A stretch of 64,000 nucleotides of DNA from Cryptosporangium aurantiacum (lineage in GTDB: Bacteria > Actinomycetota > Actinomycetes > Mycobacteriales > Cryptosporangiaceae). Every line of letters begins with the position of its first letter. Positions within the stretch are counted from its first letter, which is position 1. Shown one piece after another: positions 51,620 through 59,355 of the stretch. The notes beneath the pieces were generated by a model. The model was not told where the DNA came from, ran no database searches, and was given only the letters and a program-made list of their open reading frames with translations. The DNA is taken from the NCBI RefSeq assembly GCF_900143005.1, contig NZ_FRCS01000010.1:62001-126000 (forward strand), written 5' to 3'. The translations under genes and the position numbers were made by a program.

Positions 51620-52402
51620 ATGACCACCATGAGCGCTCCGGATGTCGAGACGCCGATCAGTGTCCTCGCGCGGATCGACCACGCGGAGGCGATGGATCTC
51701 ACGGTGGTCGAGCACGATCGCTTCCACGCCCTGCTCGACGGCCTGGGCCCGGACGACTGGGAGCGCCCGACCGAGTGCGAGGGCTGGGACGTCCGGGCGG
51801 TCGCCGTGCACGTGCTCGGGTCGGCGTGCGCGCAGGCGTCCGTCCGGGAACTGGTGCGACAGGTCCGCGCGGGGCGCCGGAGCGGACAGCGACGCTGGCG
51901 TGATCGCGCGAACGCCGCGCAGCTGGCGGAGGGCGCACGGCTGGACCCGAGCGAACTGCCGGACCTCTGGGCTGCGGCGTCGTACCGGGCGTTGCACGCG
52001 CGGCAGCGTGTCCCGGCGCTGATTCGCGCGCTGCCGGTGCTGCCGCTGGGCCGCATCGACGGCGTCCGGTTCGGTTGGAAGCCGATCGGCTACCTCTACG
52101 GCATCGGCTTCACACGCAGCGTGTGGATGCACCGGCTCGACATCGCCGGTGCGACCGGACGCGAACCGTGGACGAGCCCCGAGCACGACGGGCGCATCAT
52201 CGCCGATCTGGTGGCCGAGTGGGCCACGACCCACTCGGAGCCGTTCACGTTACGGCTGACCGGTCCGGCGGGCGGAAAGTTCGTGCGGGACCCCGCCGAC
52301 CCGGGGACGACGGTCGAGATCGACGCGGTGGAGTTCGCCCGGATCCTGGCCGGCCGGGCGAAGGGCACCGGAGTGCTCCGGCACCCGCTTCCACTGGTCT
52401 GA
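51620..52402 (+). CDS. Maleylpyruvate isomerase-family (MDMPI) protein, probably mycothiol-dependent
   Basis: This 260-residue protein matches the actinobacterial TIGR03083/MDMPI family of DinB-like four-helix proteins. The N-terminal domain has VVEHDRFHALLDGLGPDDWERPTECEGWDVRAVAVHVLG, with the Asp/Trp/His positions that bind a metal in DinB-like folds (the VHVL histidine and a later FTRSVWMHRLDIAGA). The C-terminal 90 residues form the SCP2-like MDMPI_C domain. Such enzymes use mycothiol, fitting an actinobacterium; the substrate is unknown. No Shine-Dalgarno precedes either ATG (51620 or 51629), so the exact start is open. It is divergent from the ECF42 operon. Confidence 0.87.
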   Translation: MTTMSAPDVETPISVLARIDHAEAMDLTVVEHDRFHALLDGLGPDDWERPTECEGWDVRAVAVHVLGSACAQASVRELVRQVRAGRRSGQRRWRDRANAAQLAEGARLDPSELPDLWAAASYRALHARQRVPALIRALPVLPLGRIDGVRFGWKPIGYLYGIGFTRSVWMHRLDIAGATGREPWTSPEHDGRIIADLVAEWATTHSEPFTLRLTGPAGGKFVRDPADPGTTVEIDAVEFARILAGRAKGTGVLRHPLPLV

Positions 52403-52406
52403 GCGC

Positions 52407-53269
52407 TCAGGCTGCGCGAACCCGGCGGTGGGCGGCGTACGCACGGGAGATCAGCCGGATCCGCGGCGGCATCCGCGACCACACCGCGCCCATCGTCCGC
52501 ATCACCCGGCGGAACCGGCGTTCGTCGCGGTCCGTCCAGGTGATGCCCAGCTTCTCCCGGACGACCGGCGGGAACACGCCGTAGTTCAGCCAGCGCAGCG
52601 GCGGGGAGATCAACGGCGCGACACCCCGCCACAGCAGCCGCGGCACGCCCGGGTACGGCGCCGCGCCGAAGTCGTCGAAGAGGCGTAACAGCCGGAGCGC
52701 GGCCGGCGTCGGCTCGAGGACGTCGGCGCACATCCGGTCCCAGTACGCGCAGAAGGCGGCGTAGTCGGCGGGCACCGGCGCATGCTCAACCCGTACATCG
52801 CGTACCAGTCGACCGACTCCCGGTACAGCTGCTCCTTCTGCGCGGCGGTGAGCTCGATGCCGCCGATCTCGATGCCGTAGAAGATCGCGCGGACGAACGT
52901 GGCATGTGCCCAGTAGTACGTCTCGGGGTCGAGCGCGTGGTAACGGCGGCCCTGCTCGTCGATGCCGGTGATCGGCTCGTGGTAGCGGCGGATCTGCTCG
53001 GCGGTCGCCAGCGCTTCCGGCCCGTCGTAGACGACGCCGAGGATCTGGGGGAGCGAGCGGATCAGCCGGTCCCACGGGTCGTCGTAGACGTCGGAGTGCT
53101 GGGTGACGCCGGCGCCGAGCGCCGGATACATGTTCTGGAGGATGCCGTAGGCGGCGCCGTGCAGGTATCCGAGCCGGGAGCCGAAGTGTTGCCACACCAT
53201 CGAGTCCGGCCCGAACGGCTCGGGTGCCGGACGTGCTGCCCGTGACGTCGCAGCTGAGGGACGGTCCAT
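52407..53269 (-). pseudogene. Oxygenase MpaB/DUF2236 family gene with a frameshift
   Basis: The gene reads as a DUF2236 (MpaB/latex-clearing-like, haem-binding) protein but is split over two frames. From the ATG at 53269 (GGAGG 5 bases upstream) the frame gives FGSRLGYLHGAAYGILQNMYP, PQILGVVYDGPEA, and YYWAHATFVRAIFYGIEIGG up to VDWYAMYGLSM. It then becomes nonsense, while the next frame continues correctly with PVPADYAAFCAYWDRMCADVLE and LRLLRLFDDFG. One base missing near 52775-52782 explains it: one extra G on the plus strand there would restore SMRPVPAD and a 287-residue protein. Either a recent pseudogene or a sequencing error. A divergent TetR gene and a palindrome suggest regulated expression. 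Confidence 0.85.
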
Positions 53270-53291
53270 GGATCCTCCCCGGGGAGTAATC

Positions 53292-53309
53292 TGGTGGCAC
53301 CTGCCACCA
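53292..53309. promoter_or_regulatory. TetR operator palindrome
   Basis: TGGTGGCA-CC-TGCCACCA has perfect 8-bp arms. It lies between the divergent MpaB-like gene (start 53269) and TetR gene (start about 53349), so it is the likely site for that regulator. Confidence 0.7.
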
Positions 53310-53348
53310 ATTAGACCTAGCCGCCCCCGTTCCGTCAACATCGCTGGT

Positions 53349-53987
53349 GTGGCAAGCGCCCGGCGTCCGTATAAGGGAGCCTCGGCCGACGAACGTCGGT
53401 CCGAGCGCCGCAGACGCTTGCTCACGGCCGGCCGGGAGCTGTGGGGTGACCACGGCTGGGCGGCGGTCACGATGCGCGGTGTCTGCGCGCGGGCGAACCT
53501 CAACGACCGGTACTTCTACGAGAGCTTTCCGGACGTCGAGGCGTTGCTGCTCGCGGTCTACGACGAAGCGCTGCAGGAACTGGTCGCGCGTACCGAACGG
53601 GCGATGACGGAAGCGCCCGCCACTCCCGAGGCGCAACTGCGCGCGGTGATCGGGGCGTTCGTCCACACGCTGGCCGACGATCCGCGCGGTGCCCGGATCG
53701 GACTCGTCGACCCGGCGGGCAGCGCCGCGCTGGAGCAGCGACGCCGCGCTACCTACCACGTGTGCGCGGAACTCAGCCTGGCCGCGGTGAAGCCCTACCT
53801 GCGGCCGGGTGCGGACGAGCGGAAACTGCGCTGGGACGCGTTGTTCTCGCTCGGCGGATTGGGTGAGCTCGTCCTCACCTGGCTGACCGGATCGCTGGAA
53901 GCGACCGCCGAGGAAATCGTGGAACATTTGGTGACTGTTGTTCTCCGAGTGGGAATCCCGCACCTTCGGGAATTGCGGGAAACCTGA
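53349..53987 (+). CDS. TetR family regulator next to the MpaB-like gene
   Basis: This 212-residue regulator has an N-terminal HTH, GWAAVTMRGVCARANLNDRYFYESFPDVEAL (about residues 38-68), preceded by a basic ERRSERRRRLL helix, and a helical ligand domain ending GIPHLRELRET. The GTG at 53349 is a choice of convenience: it begins a plausible basic arm, has no Shine-Dalgarno, and the frame is open to 53268, which would overlap the operator and the neighbour. TetR regulators commonly sit beside MpaB/DUF2236 genes. The ligand is unknown. Confidence 0.85.
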   Translation: MASARRPYKGASADERRSERRRRLLTAGRELWGDHGWAAVTMRGVCARANLNDRYFYESFPDVEALLLAVYDEALQELVARTERAMTEAPATPEAQLRAVIGAFVHTLADDPRGARIGLVDPAGSAALEQRRRATYHVCAELSLAAVKPYLRPGADERKLRWDALFSLGGLGELVLTWLTGSLEATAEEIVEHLVTVVLRVGIPHLRELRET

Positions 53988-54177
53988 TCCGCGCTTCGGT
54001 TGATCGGCGCCTCGGCCGAACGGACGATCATCCTGGTCACGGTATCGGCGCTTCTGTCGTCTCTATTAAGCGAACCTAGTTGGAAGATGAAGATGATGCA
54101 TTTGGTTTGGACTCGCATCGGAAGTTGCCTAACGTACTTATTATTAGAGCGGATGCTGGCATAGGTGGGGGAAACCG

Positions 54178-55029
54178 ATGCGGCTGATCGCGGGCCGATA
54201 TGAATTGCATCGAGAGCTGGGCGCCGGGGGAATGGGGGCCGTCTGGCTCGGGACGGATCAAGTGCTGCGGAGATCCGTGGCGATCAAGGAAGTCCGGCTG
54301 GCGCCACTGGACGCCGTCGGCACGACGAGGCTCACGGCGGCGGCCTTCCAGGAGGCGCGGGCCGCGGCGGCGCTCAGCCACACGCACATCGTTCCGGTGT
54401 ACGACGTGGTGGAGCACCGCAGCCGGCCGTGGATAGTGATGCTGGCGATCGAGGGGCCGACGCTCCAGCAGCAGGTGCAGGAGAGCGGTCCGCTGCCGGT
54501 CGACACCGTCGCGCGGATCGGGCGGAGTCTCGCGTCCGCGCTGGACGCCGCCCACGAGCAGGGCATCGTCCACCGGGACGTGAAGCCGGCGAACGTGCTG
54601 CTCGCCGCCCACGACCACCCGTGGCTCACGGATTTTGGCATCGCGCAGTCGCTCGCCGTCGCGTCGTCGTCCTCGTGCCGGGCCGCCAAGGGGAGCCCCG
54701 GCTACGCGGCGCCGGAGCAGGTGCGCGGCGAGCCGCCCGGCCCCGCCGTGGACGTGTTCGGGCTCGGCGCGACGCTGTATTACGCGGTGGAGGGTGACCA
54801 CGCGTTCCACGGCGAGGACGGCTGGGCGACGCTGATGGCGCCCGAGTACGGGACGCCGCGCAAGCCGGAGCGGGCGGCGTGGCTGGAGCCGATCCTGCTG
54901 CGGATGATGGCGCGGCGCCCGGCCGAGCGGCCGACGCTGACCGCGGTGCAGGAGGCGCTCCGGGTGCGGCGGCTCGCTCCGCGCCGCCGCCCGGGCCGCT
55001 GCTGCTTCACCCGCCTGCGCCGCCGCTGA
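54178..55029 (+). CDS. Soluble Ser/Thr protein kinase
   Basis: This 283-residue protein is essentially a bare Hanks-type kinase domain. The glycine loop is LGAGGMGAVW, Lys37 lies in VAIKEV, the catalytic loop is HRDVKPANVLL (Asp134), the metal motif is TDFGIA (152-154), and the P+1/APE region is GSPGYAAPEQV. Unlike many actinobacterial kinases it has no linker, membrane helix or sensor domain; after the kinase core come only about 20 basic residues. The activation loop (AVASSSSCRAAKG) has several Ser for autophosphorylation. GGTGGGGG precedes the ATG. The 190-base gap upstream (53988-54177) is comparatively AT-rich and probably carries its promoter. Confidence 0.93.
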   Translation: MRLIAGRYELHRELGAGGMGAVWLGTDQVLRRSVAIKEVRLAPLDAVGTTRLTAAAFQEARAAAALSHTHIVPVYDVVEHRSRPWIVMLAIEGPTLQQQVQESGPLPVDTVARIGRSLASALDAAHEQGIVHRDVKPANVLLAAHDHPWLTDFGIAQSLAVASSSSCRAAKGSPGYAAPEQVRGEPPGPAVDVFGLGATLYYAVEGDHAFHGEDGWATLMAPEYGTPRKPERAAWLEPILLRMMARRPAERPTLTAVQEALRVRRLAPRRRPGRCCFTRLRRR

Positions 55030-55082
55030 GCCGCGGGGCCGCGGGGGCCGCTCCGCCGCTGAGCCGCGGGGCCGCGGGGGCC
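55021..55082. repeat. 29-bp direct repeat at the 3' end of the kinase gene
   Basis: The 29 bases 55021-55049, beginning CGCCGCTGAGCCGCGGGGCC, recur exactly at 55054-55082. The first copy includes the kinase stop codon. A small recent tandem duplication is the simplest cause. Confidence 0.9.
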
Positions 55083-55140
55083 CCGCTGCGCAGCGGAACC
55101 GGCCTGCGGGCCGGCCCCCGCGGCCTGAGGGTCCCGCGGG
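55083..55140. terminator. GC-rich hairpin region between convergent genes
   Basis: After the direct repeat come CCGCTGCGCAGCGG, a 14-bp palindrome, and CCGGCC-TGCG-GGCCGG, a 6-bp stem. They separate the convergent kinase and EEP genes and may act as terminators in both directions. Confidence 0.55.
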
Positions 55141-55141
55141 C

Positions 55142-55846
55142 TCACTCCGTCGGCGAGTGAACCGGCGTGACGGTCGCGACGAGTGCCCGGTGGTCACCGA
55201 CCGGCAGGATCCGGGTGTGCAGTGACTCCACCGTGAGCCCCTGGGTGATCACGTAGTCGATCGTCCGGTCGGGATGGCGCAGCGGAAACGTCTCCAGCCC
55301 GGCCGTCGCGGTCCAACCGGCGGCCTCGACGGCGGGCACCACCACCGACGGTGGCAAGTTCAGATCGCCCATCAGTAGGTGCGGACCCGGCCGACGGCGG
55401 AGCACGTCGATCACGGCCGCGAGCTGGATCTCCGCCAGCGCGGGCCGGAAGTCGAGGTGGGTGACGCCGACCGAGAGCGTCTCGCCTGCGGTGTGCACGT
55501 GGGCAAGGATGGCGACCCGCTGCTCGGCCCCTTCGTACCGGGACGTCTGCGGCAGGATCACCACCTCGCGGTCGCCCAGGTCACCGTCGACCAGCAGCGC
55601 GTTGCCGTACTCGCCGCCCTCCATCTCCATCGCGGCGCCGAAGCACGACTGCATGCCGGTCTCCTCCGCGGCCAGCGCGGTGAGATCGGTGCCGCCGGAG
55701 CGCGTAGTACATCGGTCGACCTCCTGGAGCGCGATCACCGAAGCGCCCAGCTCCGCGCAGGCCTTCCCGAGCAGACCGGGTTCGACCGCACCCGCCTCCG
55801 TCCTCCCGTGCTGGATGTTGAACGTCGCGACGACCACGGACCCCAC
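55142..55846 (-). CDS. Endonuclease/exonuclease/phosphatase (EEP) family protein
   Basis: This 234-residue protein has the EEP (DNase I-like) fold. Motifs in order are VVVATFNIQHG (Asn), VIALQEVD (catalytic Glu), HLLMGDLNLPP (Asp and Asn), TIDYVIT (Asp) and the closing GDHRALVATV (Asp-His pair). Members cleave phosphodiester or phosphomonoester bonds in nucleic acids, lipids or inositol phosphates; the substrate is not evident. The GTG at 55846 is chosen because GAGGGG lies 6 bases upstream and the fold starts there; the frame is open to 56011. There is no signal peptide, so it is probably cytosolic. Confidence 0.9.
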   Translation of the reverse strand: MGSVVVATFNIQHGRTEAGAVEPGLLGKACAELGASVIALQEVDRCTTRSGGTDLTALAAEETGMQSCFGAAMEMEGGEYGNALLVDGDLGDREVVILPQTSRYEGAEQRVAILAHVHTAGETLSVGVTHLDFRPALAEIQLAAVIDVLRRRPGPHLLMGDLNLPPSVVVPAVEAAGWTATAGLETFPLRHPDRTIDYVITQGLTVESLHTRILPVGDHRALVATVTPVHSPTE

Positions 55847-55958
55847 CGGCTGCCCCTCTCTTTCCGCCCTACTGCCGCTTACCCCGCAGATGGTCCAGAC
55901 ATGTTTGGCACCCGGAACGGGTAGCGAACGCTCATCCCCTTTGAAGTGAGAGGACGCG

Positions 55959-57458
55959 ATGGCCCTGCTACATCCCACGCTCCCCGGTGACGTCGACCGC
56001 GCGGTCGTCAACGACCACGCCGCCGTGCTGCGCTTGCTCGAGCACCTCGAGACGGGGTCCGGCGATCGCCGGACCCTCGCCGATCAGGTGGTCCACCGAT
56101 TCTCGGTGCTGTCCGCGGGGATGGAACAGGTCGTGCTCCCCGCGGTCGCCAAATTCGAGGGGGACGCCGGGCGGCGGCCGGTCTCTGCGATCGTCGACGA
56201 GGCGGTGAGCGGCCAGCACGCTGCGAAGGAGCGGCTGGCCGTGCTGGAGGCTGCGGAGCCGGGCGAGCCGGAGTTCGCGCAGGCGCTGCTCCGGCTGATC
56301 GAGGGCACCCGCGTGCACTTCACCCAGGTGGCCGATGAGCTGCTGCCGGTACTTCGCCGGTCCGGCGCCGACCTGCATGCGCTCGGCGCGGACTACCTGG
56401 CGGCGCGGCGCCGTTCGTCCGGCCACGTGCACCCCGACGCGCCGGTGTCCCCGGCCGCGTCCCGGATCGTCCATGCGGTGACGTCGGTGATCGACGGGCT
56501 CCGCGACCGGTCGTCCGGGCGTACCGATCGCCTGACCACCGACGCGTCCGGGCTGCTCGACCACGACGCCCAGCGGGTGATCGACGCGTTCGCGCAGCTG
56601 GAGCCGGACCCGCTGGACTCGCTCGACGTGGCCGACGCACGGCAGCGCGGATCGATCGGAGCCGTGCTCTCGGCACCGGAGCCGGCGCCGGTGGGGAAGC
56701 GGACGATCGACGGCGTGCCGGTGGTGCTGTTCCGGCCGGCCGGCGCGGAGGAGACGCTGCCGGTCGTCGTGTACGCGCACGGCGGGGGCGGCGTGCTCGG
56801 AGCCGCGGTCGACCTGACCGCGCAGGCGCTCTCCGATCAACTCGACAGCGTGGTCGTCAGCGTGGACTACCGGCTGGCGCCCGAGCACCCGTTCCCGGCC
56901 GGTCACGAGGACTACCGGGTGGTCCTGGAGTGGGTCCTGGCCAACGCCCGGGAACTCGGGGCGGATCCGGCGCTGGTAGTCGCGGCCGGAGAGTCGATGG
57001 GCGCGAACATCGCCGCGTCGGCCTGCCTGAGCCTGACCGGCGGGTCGCGCCCGGTGGCGCTGCTGATGATCGTGCCGGTGACGACGGCGGCGCAGGACAC
57101 ACCGTCCATGCTGGACTCCGCCGAAGCGGCGACGCTCGACCGGCCGTCGCTGGACTGGTTCCTGACGCACCTGTTCGGACAGCCGACCGATGCGACGGAT
57201 CCGCGGTTCGCACTGCTGGAGGCGCCGGCGGAAGCGCTCGCCACGCTACCGCCGACGCACGTCGTCACCGCTGACCGCGACCCGCTGCGGGACCAGGGTG
57301 AGCTGTTCGCGGCGCGGCTGTCCGAGGCAGGCGTGGCGACGACGCTCAACCGCTACTCCGGCGTGCCGCACAACTTCTTCGCGCTCGGCGCCGACCTCCA
57401 GGCGTCCGTGCAGGCCCAGCTCGACGCCGCCACCGCCCTGCGTCCGTACCTCGCCTAA
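55959..57458 (+). CDS. Hemerythrin-like domain fused to HSL-type alpha/beta hydrolase
   Basis: This 499-residue protein is an unusual fusion. Residues about 10-150 form a four-helix bundle like HHE/hemerythrin domains, with His20, His87 and His120 in place, but the expected HxxxE of helix 2 reads SxxxE (Ser52-Glu56), so iron binding may be lost. Residues about 240-499 are an alpha/beta hydrolase of the hormone-sensitive-lipase class: oxyanion motif HGGGG (274-278), nucleophile Ser346 in GESMG, Asp441 in ADRDPLRD and His471 in GVPHNFF. The likely activity is esterase or lipase. GAGAGGA precedes the ATG. Its 3' end overlaps the convergent sugar transferase gene by 4 bases. Confidence 0.87.
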   Translation: MALLHPTLPGDVDRAVVNDHAAVLRLLEHLETGSGDRRTLADQVVHRFSVLSAGMEQVVLPAVAKFEGDAGRRPVSAIVDEAVSGQHAAKERLAVLEAAEPGEPEFAQALLRLIEGTRVHFTQVADELLPVLRRSGADLHALGADYLAARRRSSGHVHPDAPVSPAASRIVHAVTSVIDGLRDRSSGRTDRLTTDASGLLDHDAQRVIDAFAQLEPDPLDSLDVADARQRGSIGAVLSAPEPAPVGKRTIDGVPVVLFRPAGAEETLPVVVYAHGGGGVLGAAVDLTAQALSDQLDSVVVSVDYRLAPEHPFPAGHEDYRVVLEWVLANARELGADPALVVAAGESMGANIAASACLSLTGGSRPVALLMIVPVTTAAQDTPSMLDSAEAATLDRPSLDWFLTHLFGQPTDATDPRFALLEAPAEALATLPPTHVVTADRDPLRDQGELFAARLSEAGVATTLNRYSGVPHNFFALGADLQASVQAQLDAATALRPYLA

Positions 57459-58957
57459 CGTCCTCCCGCCCGGAGGACCTCGATGAAGGTTCGGATGAAC
57501 ACCTTCACGTCGAGCCAGAGGGACCAGTTCTCGATGTAGTAGTTGTCGAACCGGGCACGGTCGGAGATCGGTGTGTCCCCGCGCAAGCCACTGACCTGCG
57601 CGAGCCCGGTGAGTCCCGCCGGTACGCGGTGGCGGTACGCGTACCGGCGGTGTTCCGCCGAGAACCGCTCCACGAAGAACGGACGCTCCGGGCGCGGCCC
57701 GACGATCGTCATGTCGCCGCGCAGGATGTTCCACAGCTGCGGCAGCTCGTCCATCGACGTCCGGCGCAGCACCCTGCCGACCGGCCCGACCCGGTTGTCG
57801 TGCGCGATCGACCAGTTGGTGGCCGACTCCGCCTCGTTCACCGGACGCATCGACCGGAACTTGTACAGGTCGAACGGCTGCCCGTCGCGCCCGATCCGCT
57901 GCTGCGTGAACAGGACGCCCGGCCCGCCCTCCAGCCGCACGGCTATCGCGATCACGGCCATCAGCGGGCTGAGCAGGATCAGGCCGACCGTCGCGACGAC
58001 GAGGTCGACCGCCCGCTTCGCCAGCCACATCGGACCGTCCAACCGAGGCTGCCGGATACGCATGATCGGGATCGCACCGATGTGGTCGGGCAGTCCGGTC
58101 TGGGTGTGGAACTCGCGCATCCGCGGCACGACCAGCAGGTCGCAGCGCGCCGCGCGCGGGCGGCGCACCAGCTCGACCAGGCGGGCGTCGTCCGGGGTGT
58201 CGGCGACCAGGAGCACGTCGGAGCCGGTGGCGCTGATGACGTTCTCGATCTCGTCGAGGCCACCGCGCCACGGCACGTCGATACCTCCCGCCGGCCCCGC
58301 GTCGCTGACGTGCGCGACGACCCGCAGGCCGTACTGGGGATAACGCCGCAGCAGGTCGGTGAGCTCCATCGCGGCTTCCCCCGAGCCCACCAGGACCGTT
58401 CCGTGTGCCACCAGCCGCGCCCGGCGTCCATAGAGGATCACCTGGCCGGTGAGAAAGCGACCGACGATGACCAGCGCCATCGCGGCCGCGGCAGCGCGGA
58501 GGAAGTTGCCGAGGATGACCGTGTCCTCGTGCCGGATCGAGGTGATCACGGCGACCACTGCGGCGGCGGTCAGCAGCCGGCCCAGCAGCAGCGGTAATTC
58601 GTCGAGGATGCTCAGGTGCAGCCGGGCGCGGTAGCGGCCACCGGTCGCGAACAGCGCCACGGTCAGCAGGGCCATCGAGAGGACGGCCTTGAGGTTGCCC
58701 AGCGTCCAGATGGCCGGGATCGACAGCATGACCAGGTCGACCGGCAGGACGATGTAGTACGCCTTCATGTGCGGCACCCACCTGCGCAGGCGCCGCTTGA
58801 TGAAACCGTCGTGCGGAGCTTTCGGTGCTGGCGGATCGGTCAGCGGCTGCGGCTTCCGTCCGGCCGGGCTGAGTGCGGCGCCGGGTTCGGCGTCCTGCAC
58901 CGGAGCAGCCGGATCGAGATCGACCACCGGGTGTTCACCAGTTACCTGCGACACCAT
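57455..58957 (-). CDS. Exopolysaccharide polyprenyl-phosphate sugar-phosphate transferase
   Basis: This 500-residue membrane enzyme starts exopolysaccharide synthesis by moving a sugar phosphate onto undecaprenyl phosphate. It has a Pro-rich cytoplasmic start, four membrane helices (about 60-165), a Rossmann-like CoA-binding-type domain (GTVLVGSGEAAMELTDLL, about 185-290), a fifth helix (LVVATVGLILLSPLMAVIAIA), and the C-terminal sugar-transferase domain: FTQQRIGRDGQPFDLYKFRSM, LRRTSMDELPQLWNILRGDMTIVGPRPERP and GLTGLAQVSGLRGDT. This is the WcaJ/WbaP layout. Start is ATG 58957 (AGGGG upstream); GTG 58963 or 58954 are alternatives. Confidence 0.93.
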   Translation of the reverse strand: MVSQVTGEHPVVDLDPAAPVQDAEPGAALSPAGRKPQPLTDPPAPKAPHDGFIKRRLRRWVPHMKAYYIVLPVDLVMLSIPAIWTLGNLKAVLSMALLTVALFATGGRYRARLHLSILDELPLLLGRLLTAAAVVAVITSIRHEDTVILGNFLRAAAAAMALVIVGRFLTGQVILYGRRARLVAHGTVLVGSGEAAMELTDLLRRYPQYGLRVVAHVSDAGPAGGIDVPWRGGLDEIENVISATGSDVLLVADTPDDARLVELVRRPRAARCDLLVVPRMREFHTQTGLPDHIGAIPIMRIRQPRLDGPMWLAKRAVDLVVATVGLILLSPLMAVIAIAVRLEGGPGVLFTQQRIGRDGQPFDLYKFRSMRPVNEAESATNWSIAHDNRVGPVGRVLRRTSMDELPQLWNILRGDMTIVGPRPERPFFVERFSAEHRRYAYRHRVPAGLTGLAQVSGLRGDTPISDRARFDNYYIENWSLWLDVKVFIRTFIEVLRAGGR

Positions 58958-59355
58958 TCCCACCCCTGGAAAACGGGCTGCGCGGCCCGTGGTCGGTTGA
59001 CGGCAGTTGGGCTGTCGGGATCACTCGCATCAAGGACGTAATGCTCCGGTCACATAAAGACGCGTAATGGCGGCGTCACATCATGATCGCTCCTTCCGCA
59101 TCCGCTGTCGCCCCCGAGCGGGAAAAGATCGCCATGTTTTACGAGCGATTAACCCCATTGCGGGGACGCTGACCTGGTCAAATTGCTGCTCTGCAGGTGG
59201 ACGGTCGGCTATCGGACTGATGGTGTGCCTGAATGGTTGACAACGATGGCCTGGTCGGTTGATTTTATTTCCGGCGTGTGACGGGACGTCGTTGGTGTGG
59301 CCCGGTGTCGTTCGCGCGACCGGATTATGGCGGAAATTCCGGTTGCCTCTCCGGG
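58958..59355. other. Intergenic region upstream of the sugar transferase gene
   Basis: These 398 bases lie between the end of a glycosyltransferase gene and the start of the sugar transferase, both on the minus strand. Composition is less GC-rich than coding DNA. I see no gene. A small CCCC-N5-GGGG hairpin is near 59154. The region probably carries a separate promoter for the sugar transferase, but I cannot assign -35/-10 boxes with confidence. Confidence 0.5.

Noticed and set aside
59080-59100. AAGGAG followed by ATGATGTGA on the minus strand in the gap before the sugar transferase
   Set aside because: A good Shine-Dalgarno with a two-codon frame could be a leader peptide remnant, but nothing else supports it.
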